Below, piece by piece: positions 9,569 to 21,500 of a DNA stretch of 27,570 bases. Source of the DNA: Gonium pectorale (lineage: Eukaryota; Chlorophyta; Chlorophyceae; Chlamydomonadales; Volvocaceae); contig LSYV01000004.1 in NCBI GenBank assembly GCA_001584585.1, positions 2,641,220 to 2,668,789 on the forward strand, read 5' to 3'. The notes beneath the pieces were generated by a model. The model saw nothing but the letters and a program-made list of their open reading frames with translations, searched no databases and was not told where the DNA came from. Made by a program: the position numbers and the translations under genes. The number at the start of each line of letters is the position of its first letter. Position 1 is the first letter of the stretch.

Positions 9569-12500
9569 ATGGTAAGCCCTATCCTGAATTCGTTTTCCCC
9601 TCTCCGGGGCGCTGGGGTAGACGCCGACGCAGTCGAGCGGTTCGGTAGCGCATGCGTGAAAAAGGTGTGGCGTCCCCCCCCCCCCCCGCCTATCGCAGGC
9701 CGTAGCTGCCAATGGCCCAAGCAAGGGCCTGAGCAGCAAGGCGATGTCCGAGCTGGCCCTCGACCAAGTCACGGACGGGGACCGGGACAACGAGAAACTC
9801 TTGAAAAAACTAACGAGCCGAATGCAAAAGTATGCTATTTGCGTCAACTGCGGCGTTGTGGAAGGGGTCTTCTTAGGTGGGGAGGCAAGGGCGGAACTGT
9901 CCTACTGCCGCGGGCCCCCGCCAGCTGCAGTACCTGTAGTGTGAGAGGATGCCGCCGCAGTGCGGCTCTTGAATCCCCTGATCGCCCGCTGCTCAGTATC
10001 ATTCGTAACACTGCACGTCTGTCTCGAATGAAATAACTGCGGACTCAACCTGCCGGCCGGCTTCCTGCAGGGTCGGCCTCACGCCGCCGGGCGTGGAAGT
10101 CCGGTGGGACAACCTGGTAGTCGAGGCGCTCGGCCACAAGGTGCGCTGGATAGGATGATGCCTCGATCAGTGTTGTCGTACACATGCCGCACACGTGCCG
10201 TGCAAAGTGTCCGGTGTCGTGCCGTACCCCGCGCCAGCCCTGTGCGCCGCCGCCCCTTCAGCGGCCAGGCCCCTCCCCGCCCACACCGCTGCCACAAGCA
10301 ACGCGCCCTCTCTCCAGCGCAACCACGCCTTCCAGCTCCTCCGGCCCGCCTCGCCGGACGCCCCTCCTCCCACGTTCGTTGATTGCCCAACCCCCCCAGG
10401 CTGCCGCCAGCACAGCCGCCAAGCGCCTGGACCCCACCGCTGACGACACCGCCGCCGCCGCCAAGCCCTCCTGCGTCCCCAAGCCGCACTCGCAGCGGCG
10501 GGTCATCCTGGACGCCGGCAGCGGCGTGCTGCCGCCCGGCCGCATGTGCCTGCTGCTGGGGCCGCCCGGCGCGGGGCGTACCACGCTGCTGCGCGCGCTG
10601 TCCGGCCAGCTCGTGCCAAAGTCAGCCTACCGGTCAAACGCCAAGGACGCAACCGCCAACGGCCTGGCAGGCCGGCTGTTCCGAGGCCTGGGTCCCGACC
10701 TGGCCCAGAACGCGGTCGGCGTCAGCAGCGGTGACGGCGGCAGTGGTGAAGATGGGGGCGGCAGGTCGTCGCTGCCGGTGGCGGAGTACAATGGGCTGCG
10801 GGTGCGGGGCTGCGTGCGCTACAACGGCATGCCAACCAACGGGTCGGAGTTTCAGGTGGCGCGCGCCGCGGCCTACGTCGGCCAGACGGAGAACAACCTG
10901 CCGGAGCTGACGGTTGGGGAGACGCTGGAGTTTGCGGCCAAGTGCCAGGGGGCCGAGGCGGCCAAGCGTGAGTTCTGGTGCTGGGGGGTGCGGGTGTTGG
11001 AGTGGCAGTGAAGACAGAGGGTCGGGTGGTGTGTGTGTTGAAATGGAACGACGCATACGACGAGCGTAAGCGCGAAAGTGATGGTGTTATCGTAGGACCC
11101 AGCTCCAGAGGGATTCAAAGGGGTTATGTCAAAGGGGTGATTTCTCCCGCTGCATGTTAGTTCGGCGGCGGCCACCACCGTAGCCCCCGATGCGGCCCAG
11201 AATTTTCTCTGGGGTGACCCTATGCAATGCCGTGCTGGGATGCGCCTAGTCTGGCCTGCGTGCATCGCATGCGGGCTGGTGCATGTGGTGGTGTGTGTTG
11301 GAAAGGAACAACGCATACGACGAGCGTAAGCGCGGCGGTGGTGTGTGTGTATGCGAGACGGCATGCAAGGGTTGGGCGGGGGGGAGAGTGGGCGTGCGGC
11401 ATAGGTCAAGGACCCCTGGGACAAGACCTTCAACGGTCGATGTCCGTAAAGAAATAGCCGATTGCTTCTTGCAGCAGCCTCAGTCCTCAGGTCCCCCTCC
11501 CGCTGCCTCCCGGGACCCCCGACGGCCCTGCGACCTGCGCCGCTCCAACCAACCACTGCTCGCCGCGCCGTGTCGCGTCGCGCCGCGCCGGCCCGGTGCC
11601 TTGCAGGCCTGATCGACCTGCTGCGGGAGCGCGAGGCAGCGGCCGGCATCCAGCCCGACGACGCCGACCTGGACCACCTGCTCGGCATGACCCACGGGCC
11701 CAACACGTCCGCCGTGGTGGTGCAGGTGGGGCGGTAGTGCAAAGAGGGCCGTTCGTGTCAGCTGTGTGCCGATGTGTGCCTGTGTGTACATGTGTGTTCT
11801 ATATGATCTAGAAGATCTATGCATGACAGTGTGATGTATGTGTGTGCATGTGTGTGGCGCACGCGGGTTCATACGCCCTGCGTTGCGCCCAGGCCTCGTC
11901 TCCTGCGGCCTTCCCCTCTAGCCTCAGCGTCTTTCCGCCTGATCCGTCCCCCCCCGCCCTTCCCCCGCCCCCCCTCCCACGCCGCCCCGGCCCCGGCAGC
12001 TGGTTGCTCGCATGCTAGGCATCGACCACGTGTTGGACACGCTGGTGGGCAACGAGATGATCAAGGGCATCAGCGGGGGCCAGAAGCGGCGCGTCACGCT
12101 GGGTGAGATTGGTGGGGTTATTGAAGAAGGGAAACGGGGCCCGGCATGGAGTGGGTGGGTGGGGGGGAGAGGGGCAGGGGAGGACTGGGATTTCGGGGCA
12201 GCGAGGATCGCTGCAAGGATTGCTTCTGCGGGATGCCAGTGCCAAGAACGGCGGGCCAAGACCCCCCTCGCCCGGCATGTTTGAAGTTGACACCCCTTGC
12301 CTTGCTGTCCGCTGCAGGCGAGATGGCCGTGGGGCTGGCCCACGTCAACATGCTGGTAGGGCCCGCTCGCCCGGTCGGGGGAGGATGGGGGAAACGTCTG
12401 ACAGCGCCTGACAGCGCCTGACCCGGCACCGAGCAGTGAGCCACACCACGAGGCGACCCTCTGGCTCCCGCGGGCGCAGCCTGGGGTCCCGTTTGACGGC

Positions 12501-15500
12501 CGCGTCGGGCGGGGCCAGGCTGCCACACCTCGGACGTCGGACCCCACCAACACGTACGCCGTCCCCCCCAACACCAACGCGAGCTTGCCCCTCTTCGCAT
12601 ATGGCCGCGAAGGCTAGCGGTGTGCGCGTGCCCCGCCCCAGCCCTCGCCTCGCATTGAGCATCGCCCGCCCCCCGCTGGCCCTAGCCCTGCCCTCGCACC
12701 TCATGCTCCCTCCCCCCTCCCCCTCCCCCATCCCCCCCACACGCGCAGGACGAGATCACCAACGGCCTGGATGCCGCGTACGCGCTGTCGATTGTCAAGT
12801 CGCTGCGCAACATGGTCGAGTACACAAACGTGAGCCGTGCGGGGTCGCTGGCCTAGAGCCGCAGGGCGGGGGATTTCCAGCTTCACTGGCACGGTAGGGT
12901 TTGCCGGGTTTGCCGTGACCTCTCCCTCGCGACCCCGCTCTCCCGCGCTGCCACGCTCCCCAAGTCCCAGCCCCAACCCAAACCCAGTTCAAAAAATGAC
13001 ATTGTGCTAACAGCCCCGCTCTCTGTACGGCGCATGTGTGTGCACACCTGCACGGCACGCAGGCTACCGTCGTTGCCACGCTGCTGCAGCCGTCGCCCGA
13101 GGTGGTGGCCTGCTTCCACGACGTGATGCTCATGGCGGGGGGGCGCATCACCTTCTTCGGCCCCGTGCACGCCTTCCTGCCCTTCTTCGCCTCGCTGGGC
13201 CTGGCGCCGATGCGGCGGCAAACCATGGCGGACTTTGCGCAGGCGCGTGGGGGCGGCGCGCGGCGGGAAGGGGGTTGGGTGCCCTTGCGGTCCCAGCGGG
13301 AGTGGGTGGGAGGGTGCAGGGGGGAGCGGGCAGCGGGCAGCAGCTACGTGGGGGCGCATGTGGTGCGCTTGGGTGCTGGGCGGGATGGAGGGTTGGGGTG
13401 TGTGGCCAGCGCCGGAGAGAGTCTGATTGGGCACGAGGGCTTTGCCGCGAGGTGCGACGGTTCCAAGCTCGTGCGCTGAAGCTCCGATGTCCCACATCTC
13501 GACCTTTGTGCCCTCGAACCCGCCACTCCTCCCCTGATGTCTCCAGTCAAACCCCCTGACGTACGCCTTCTGTGCCCCCGACCAACTACCAACCGCTCGC
13601 GTGCGTCAACGACTGTTCCGCGCCCACTCCGTGACCCGCCACAGGAGGTGCTGGCCAGCCCCGCGGACCAGTCGCGCTACAGGGTGGCGCCGGACGCCAT
13701 CGGGCCGCCAGCCAACGCCAACGCCAACGGGGGCGCCGGCGGCGGCCCGACGCCCGTGGCCTGGGGCTCCCGCCGCAAGTGGCTGTCGCCGCGGCGCGTG
13801 CGGCAGGTGGGCGCAGGGACGCGCAACTGTGTTGTGCGCTGTGTGCATCCGCTGATGTGCCGCCGGATGTGGGCACCGGAGTGAACGGCCGAGCAGCAGC
13901 GCTCCCAGCCCCCCCGCCCGCCGTCCCGTTGCTATCGTTACCCCCCTCCACACACACACACACTACACACACACAATACACACACAATACACACACACAT
14001 TCCTCGCTGTGCCCCTTCCCTGCCCCTTCCCGCCGCTCCGCCTGGCGCGGCTCGCTTTCCCGGTGCTTGTAGGTGAGACAACGGTAGTCAGCGGGTCGGG
14101 GGCTGGATGGGCGGGGGTTCGGGAGACATGCACCAGCCCACATGCGATGCACGTAGGACCAGACTAGGCGCACCCCAACACGGCATTGCATAGGGTCACC
14201 CCAGAGAGAATTCTGGGCCGCATCGGGGGCTACGGTGGTGGTNNNNNNNNNNNNNNNNNNNNNNNNNNNNNNNNNNNNNNNNNNNNNNNNNNNNNNNNNN
14301 NNNNNNNNNNNNNNNNNNNNNNNNNNNNNNNNNNNNNNNNNNNNNNNNNNNNNNNNNNNNNNNNNNNNNNNNNNNNNNNNNNNNNNNNNNNNNNNNNNNN
14401 NNNNNNNNNNNNNNNNNNNNNNNNNNNNNNNNNNNNNNNNNNNNNNNNNNNNNNNNNNNNNNNNNNNNNNNNNNNNNNNNNNNNNNNNNNNNNNNNNNNN
14501 NNNNNNNNNNNNNNNNNNNNNNNNNNNNNNNNNNNNNNNNNNNNNNNNNNNNNNNNNNNNNNNNNNNNNNNNNNNNNNNNNNNNNNNNNNNNNNNNNNNN
14601 NNNNNNNNNNNNNNNNNNNNNNNNNNNNNNNNNNNNNNNNNNNNNNNNNNNNNNNNNNNNNNNNNNNNNNNNNNNNNNNNNNNNNNNNNNNNNNNNNNNN
14701 NNNNNNNNNNNNNNNNNNNNNNNNNNNTTACGCTCGTCGTATGCGTTGTTCCTTTTCAACACACAATACACACACACAATACACACACAATACACCGGCC
14801 CCCTGCCCGCCTCAGGCCTTCGACGCCAGCGAGCCCGGCCGCGCGCTGGCGGAGCGGCTGGCCGCGCCCCCCCACAGCGACCCGCTGCAGGAGCTGGTGC
14901 TGCCCACCACCAAGTTCGGCGCCTCGCGGACGACCATGTGGGCGGCGGTGCTGAAGCGGGAGGTGCTGCTGACGGTCCGCAACCCGCAGTTCTTCATCGC
15001 GGGGGTGGTACAGGTGCGGGCGTGAACCTGGGAACGTGCGCTTTGGCGTGTTGGCGGCGCGGGGAGTGCGCTGCTGGCGCGTGCTCCCCTTGCCGCACCC
15101 CTTGCCATGACGCTATTTCTGGGCTGCGATGACCGGTTTAAATATCGGTGTCCCGAGTTGGCATGGCGGGCGTCGCTTGCCTCGCTTCCAGTGACCCTCC
15201 CTCCGCCCGCCATGCTCAAGCACCCTCCTGCGGCCCGAATCCGCCCCCTCCCAACCCCACCCCACCCCACCCCCCAGGTGCTCCTCACCGCCTTCCTGCT
15301 CTCCACGGGCTTCGTGCGGCTGTCCCGAAACAGCAACAACGACGCCAACCTGTTCATGTCGGTGGTGTTCCTGTCGCTCATGACCATCTTCATGGTGCGC
15401 GGGGCGGGAAGAGTGGCGTGCGGGCGCGTGGCGTCGCCGTCCCCCTCAGACCCCGCGTGGCCCGCACTCAATACCCACGCACGCACACGGTCCTTTCCCG

Positions 15501-18500
15501 AACACGCCCCGTCCCTGCACCCACTATCCAACCGTGCTAGATGCTACCGTACCAACATTCTGCCACACTGCCACCTCCATGCAGGGCGGCTTCAACAACG
15601 GCCCCGTCTACTGCAGCCGCCTGCCCGTGTTCTACAAGCAGCGCGACAACCACTTCCTCACGCCCACCGCCTACGCGCTCAACGCAACGCTGCTGCGGCT
15701 GCCCGAGGTGTTCGTGCAGACCATCACGTTCGGGGTCATGGTGTACTTCTCTGTGGGCTTCACGCCGGACGCCGGGAGGTGCGGCGGGCGGGGGGGGCGC
15801 AGGGTGCGGCGGGGGGGAGGCGAGATTGAGGGGCAGGGGCTTCACGCATGGCGCCGGGAGGGGTCATGTGCACCTGCGGGGGAGACATACAGGTGGGCGG
15901 GTGTACAAACTAACACCGCCCAGGTGCGATTTACAGATCTACGCCGTGATGGGCACTGTGTGTATTCGTTTGCGGGTATGACAGCATGCGGCCCGGCGCG
16001 GGCTCTCGGGGTTTGTGTTGTACGGAGCGGCGCGTGGCCGACGTCTCGTTGACGCCTGTCCGTGCCCGTACTCGCAGCCTCCAGGAGCTCCCCCGCCCCG
16101 CCCACTCCCCGCCCCCACCTCCCCCTTGCTACGCCCCAGGTTCTTCCTGTTCATGCTCAACCTGCTGGTGTCGGGCTTCAACAGCGCCACGCTGTTCCAC
16201 TTCATCGGGGCGGTGACGCGCAGTGAGGTCACCACGCAGGTGGGGCCGGGGCCGCGGGAGCCGGGGCTGAGAGGGGCGCGTGTGTGTTTTGTCGGGCCGC
16301 GCCTCGCCGCCACGGCTATCTGAAGCCACAGCACCACGCGTGCGCCCAACCCGGCCCGACCAACAGTATGCCTCACGTATCGCCGCGCCACCGCCGTACG
16401 TGCACACGCCGCACACGCCGTACATACCAACACGCACCTCCCCTCCCCTCGCCTGCCCCCCTCCCCTCGCCGCTTCCCCCCCTCAGGGCCTCGGAGCCGT
16501 TCTGCTGATGGTCAACACGCTCGTGTCTGGCTTCCCCATCGCGCGAAGTGAGCCGCGCAGCTCCGGGGCTCCGGGGCCAGGAATCCGTTAGTTTACAGCA
16601 GTGAGCACAGCGGTGACACGACCACGTCGCGTGCCGCGCGCTGGGCTATATATGCCATGTCTGTGCCTCCGGGTCCGTGAGATGCGTCGACTCGAAGCCC
16701 GCTCGCTATGTACGATGCCGCCGTATCAACTTCTTGCCCGCCCATGAACGCCCATCGGTCTCACCGCTGCTCAAGCCACCTGTGTCTCCGTCCCGTGAAT
16801 TGCGAACCGCAGCCTCCATACCCGGCTGGTGGATCTGGATCTACTGGCTGTCGCCCACCAGTTGGACGCTGCGCAGCATGCTCATCACTGAGCTCACCTC
16901 GCCCGCCTGGCCGGCCGCGGAGGGCAGCGATGCGGGCGGCGGCATCAGCGTCGGGGAGGTGGGTCGGTCGCGATGCGCGGCGGCAGCAGCGGCCCTTGCG
17001 ACATCACGGCACGCTTAGGAGCGCTCTACAACGCGCCACCCACCACCTCCCGCGCCCCGAGTTTGCCGCGTCCCATCGTGGTTTCCGCGACTTCCGCCGA
17101 GCGCCTCCCCACTCAGCTTCACCTTCGGCGTGCGTTCACAAGGGCCCCCACAGTAGCCCCCAGCTCACCTCTCGGAAGCCCACGCACGGTGCACCGACCC
17201 GAACCAACCCTAACGCTTAACGGCAAACGAACGACCCCAACAACCAACGCCCCACGACCCGGCCCCACCAGGATGCGCTGCTGGCTCGTGGCTTCCACAC
17301 CGAGTGGAAGTGGGTGTGGGCGGGCATTGGCTTTGTGGCGGGCATCTCGCTGCTGCAGCTGGCGGGGCAGATCGCGGCGCTCACGTGGCTAGGACGTAAG
17401 TGGCGACCTGGGTGCTGGGTGCTGGCGGGGGGGAGGGGTGTAGGTGAGGGGCGGGGAAAGGCGGGGTCTGGACCCTGCCGTGCCCCGACACGCGCGTTGA
17501 TACACTACAGTCAAGGCAAGGGCTGGTTCGGAGGTCTTCCGTGAACGCCAGTTGGCTCACTCTCTACGTGGCACCAGCCCGCCCAGCATGGCCAACCCGC
17601 CCAGCACGCACTTGCTCTGTACCCGCCCGCCCTATTGGAAACGTCGTGCCTTCGGGCGTGTATGACCGTAGAGGCGGGCTCCCTCTTTCTTTGCAGATTT
17701 CTCTTTTTCACGCACTGACGCTCTCGCTCTCCCCCTCCCTCTCCCCTCTTGCACCTCGATGTCGTCGCCGGCCGCGCAGCCCTCCGCCGCTCCCACGGCG
17801 CCGCCGGCGAGGAGCACGACGACGAGGAGGACGCCCTGAGCCGCAACTCCCAGCAGCTGTCAACCGACAACGGTCATAACGGCCAACTGTCCAAGCGCCA
17901 CCAACCCCACCAGGTCATCAACGTCCAGCCGCCCGTCGGCAAGCCTGCTGCCGCCGCCATCGTGACTGACATGAAGTCGCCGTCGGCGGCTGCTTCCTCG
18001 GGTGCCGCTGGCGGCGCCCCGTCGGAGCCCGGCGGTTCCGGCTCCGGCATGGCGTTCACCCCCGTCACGTTTGCGTTCAAGGACGTGTGCTATCACGTGC
18101 CCCACCCCAGCGACCAAGGTGGGGCCGCAGGCAGCGAACACACTCACACACACACGCCGCCGGTGCACTGCCGGTGTTGCGGCCAGCTGCTTGCAGTGTA
18201 TGTGTGCATGTGCATGCATGTAGCGGCAGTTGCTCCCGAAGCTGCGCTGCTGTAGCCTGTTGCGAGTGTTACCGTACTCACCTATCCACAGTCGGTGGCC
18301 TGTCAGGTCAAAGCGCTTGGCTTTGAGCTGGCGACCGCCCGCGCCACCCGGGCCGGGGAGTACGCTGCCATCCAGGTAGCCAGGTATCGGTGCATTCTGA
18401 TCGGTTCCATGCAATCAAACCCACCCCGCAGGCAAGCAGCTGCAGCTGCTGAACAACGTCAGCGGCGTGTTCCGGCCCGGCGTGCTGACCAGGTGGGGGT

Positions 18501-21500
18501 GGGGGACGCGGCGGGGCGCTTGGGGTGGGGGCCGAGCACGGAAACGGGCATGCAGACGGTACCACCACCATGCACGGTTGGACTCGTGGGTTGCTTGCCA
18601 GCGTAAGGTGGGGGGGTGTACTCATGCATACCCCCGAAATCCATTCTGGGTGTCAAGGAGCTCCTGACCCCCCTTCGACCTTGAATTCGCCAACCGAAGC
18701 CCAGCGCAGGCAAGCGTGACCCTGCCGGTGGTGCCGCCGTCACGGCGCACACCAGCCTCATCTTGCCACAGCCACACGGTATCACGCCAACAGCTACCAC
18801 CCGCTGCCCCCGCCCCCGCTCCTGCTCCTGCTACCGTGTGTTGCCTGCGCAGCCTGATGGGCGCCAGCGGTGCCGGCAAGACGACGCTTATGGACGTGCT
18901 GGCGGGCCGCAAGACCGGCGGCAAGGCCAGCGGGCTGCAGCTGGTCAACGGAGCGCCCAAGCGGCGGGGGGCCTTTGCGCGGATCATGGGCTACGTGGAG
19001 CAGGTTGACGTGCACAACCCGTACGTGAGTGAGGGCTGCTGTGTGCGGTGGCGCGGGGCGGGGAGCGGTTCGGGCATCGGGGCAGGGTAGGCGATGAATG
19101 GTTATGGTCGCTTGTTTGCGGAGATGGAGGGGGTCAATCTGGGTGTTTGACACCGCACACGCTGTCCTTCTCATCTCGCAAGCTCAGTTCTGCACCGGCT
19201 GAGCCGCGCCTGCTGCCCCTGTATCCAACTCCCCTGTGCCTGCCGAACCTTCCCGCGCCACCCCCTCGACCCGCAAACAAAACGGAAAACACAAAACACA
19301 GACGACGGTGGAGGAGGCGCTGCTCTTCTCCGCACGCCTGCGCGTCTCCTCCGACGTGCTGCCGCGCGCCGAGGTGCGGTCCTTTGTTCGCCGCATGATG
19401 GGGGTGGTGGAGCTGGAGCCGCTGGCGGGCGCCGTCATCGGCGCGGGCGGCCCGGGCAGCGGTCTGAGCACGGAGGCGCGCAAGCGGCTGACCATTGCGG
19501 TGGAGCTGGTGGCCAACCCCTCCATCGTGTTCATGGACGAGCCCACCACGGGTGAGCACGCCAGCTCGGGGCGGGGAGGGAGGGGCAGGGGGAGGGGGAG
19601 GGGGAGGGGAGGGGACAGTTGAGGGGACGCGGGGAGGACAGCACACGTAGTGGTGCGAAGAGCGCTGCGCCTGCGCGACAACGATCGGTGATGGTTTCGA
19701 GCTTTCGACTGGACTAATCGCAAGTAGCCGGGCTCACCACGCCCTGTCTCCCGTGCGCTTCTCGTTTCCCGCTCCTCGCCCTAATCCTCCTCTCGCCTGC
19801 GGCATTTTTTCTGAATCGCCTTCCAGCCCACTGAACCCCTCCCCCTCCCCCGCGGTACCCCGTCGCAGGCCTCGACGCGCGCGCCGCTGCGCTGGTGATG
19901 CGCGCCGTACGCAACACGGTGGCCACCGGCCGTACCGTAGTGTGCACAATCCACCAGCCCAACCGCGAGATCATGGACGGATTCGACGAGTGAGTGGCTG
20001 GGGCTAGCGCCTGGCGCCGGGGCATAGCGGGCGCGTAGCGGGGGATGGGGGAGGGTATATAGGGGGGGCGGCAGCGCGGACGGTCAGCGCGGACGGGCGG
20101 ATGGCTTGGTTGGTTTTTGGTTGGTGTGCGTACGGTCGACCAACCGCCAACCGCACACAAGCGTGTGAGCCCGTGCGGCGGTGGCGGTGGACATGCTGAC
20201 ACGTGAGAGAATGGGCCGCATCCCCTCTTCCGCCGTTCCTGCCCTGCCCTCCCATGCGCCGCTGATCCCCCCACCCTCCCCTGCGCCCCCCGCAACCCGC
20301 CGCCCGCTCCCCTGCCCCCCATCCTGGTCGCCAGGCTGCTGCTGCTGAAGCCCGGCGGCCGCACCATATTCTTCGGGCCGCTGGGCCCCCGGCAGGCCAG
20401 CCTCATCGGCTACCTCAGCGGCGTGCCGGGCACCGCAGAGTGAGTCGGGGCACAGGGATGCCCCCATGGCACAAGGGGCGTTCCACACCCGGTCCTGCTT
20501 TGTCAGGCCGAGAGCCAATTGGGTCGTGTGGCCCGCAGCACCCGAGTGGGGCACCTGTGACCTGTGACCTGTGACCTGTGACCTGTGACCTGTGACCTGT
20601 GACCTGTGACCTGTGACCTGTGACCTGTGACCTGTGACCTGTGACCTGTGACCTGTGACCTGTGACCTGTGACCTGTAACACAGGTGCAAGCCTGCAACG
20701 CGCCCCGCACCCCAACCACCCGCTGCCCCCCGTAGGTACGAGTCGCACCTCAACCCGGCGGACTGGATGCTGGAGGTGACGTCGCCCGCCGCCGAGGCGG
20801 CCCTCGGGATTGACTTTGCGGACGTGTGGGACGCCAGCGAGCCGGCCAGGTGTGGCGCGGATGTCTCATAAGAGAGGGGAGGGGGCAGGCCTGGGGCGTG
20901 GACAGCAGGGGACAGCGGGCTGGCTGGGTGTGACAAGGCCTCATCCTCCCGCACGTATTGCGCCCTTATTGGGGCCGTTGCAAGCTGCAGCGTTGCTGAT
21001 CCCCTGTAACACAGAGATAGCTAGTTCTTCTTGTCTTACCTTGTATCTGCTACCATACTTAACCCCCAGGGCCGCCAACCAGCTCATCGACGAGCACACC
21101 GCGCCCGCCACCGCCGGCGCAGCCGCCGCGGCCGCCAACGGCGCCGGGCACGGCCCCTCCGTCGCTGCCCCCGCTCCCGCCGCCGCGTTTGACGTTGAGT
21201 CGGGCCAGAAGCAGGCCGCGCCGGAGGCGGCGACCGATGAGGACGCGGCACCCGACGGCGAGGGCGGCGGCAGCTACGCGCAGCCCTCCCCGGTGCAGCT
21301 GTGGGTGCTGCTACAGCGCGCGCTGGTGGCGCAGTGGCGCAACACGCAGTACAACGGCATGCGCTTCGCGGTCACGTTCATCCTGGCCTGGGCGCTGGGC
21401 TCCCTCTACTGGGGCCGCGGGAACAACAGGCAGGTCCCCAGCGTGCGGACGTGCCTTTCGTTGACGTTGGGAGGAGAAGGGTGAAGGAACAGTATCGCAA

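Noticed and set aside
9560..10036. 158-residue plus-strand open frame over the start of the ABCG gene
   Set aside because: It is in a different frame from the conserved DNEKLLKKL segment and reads through the first introns.
10184..10399. Extension of ABCG exon 4 upstream to 10184
   Set aside because: The frame is open but Pro/Ser-rich without family similarity. A polyC tract and CAG acceptor at 10399 restore phase with exon 3.
14186..15025. Open frames running through the N run
   Set aside because: They exist only because N is not read as a stop; no coding claim can be made there.
20084..20954. Minus-strand open frames with a VTGHRSQ-type repeat
   Set aside because: They are produced by the heptamer satellite, which is open in every frame, and lie opposite an intron of the ABCG gene.
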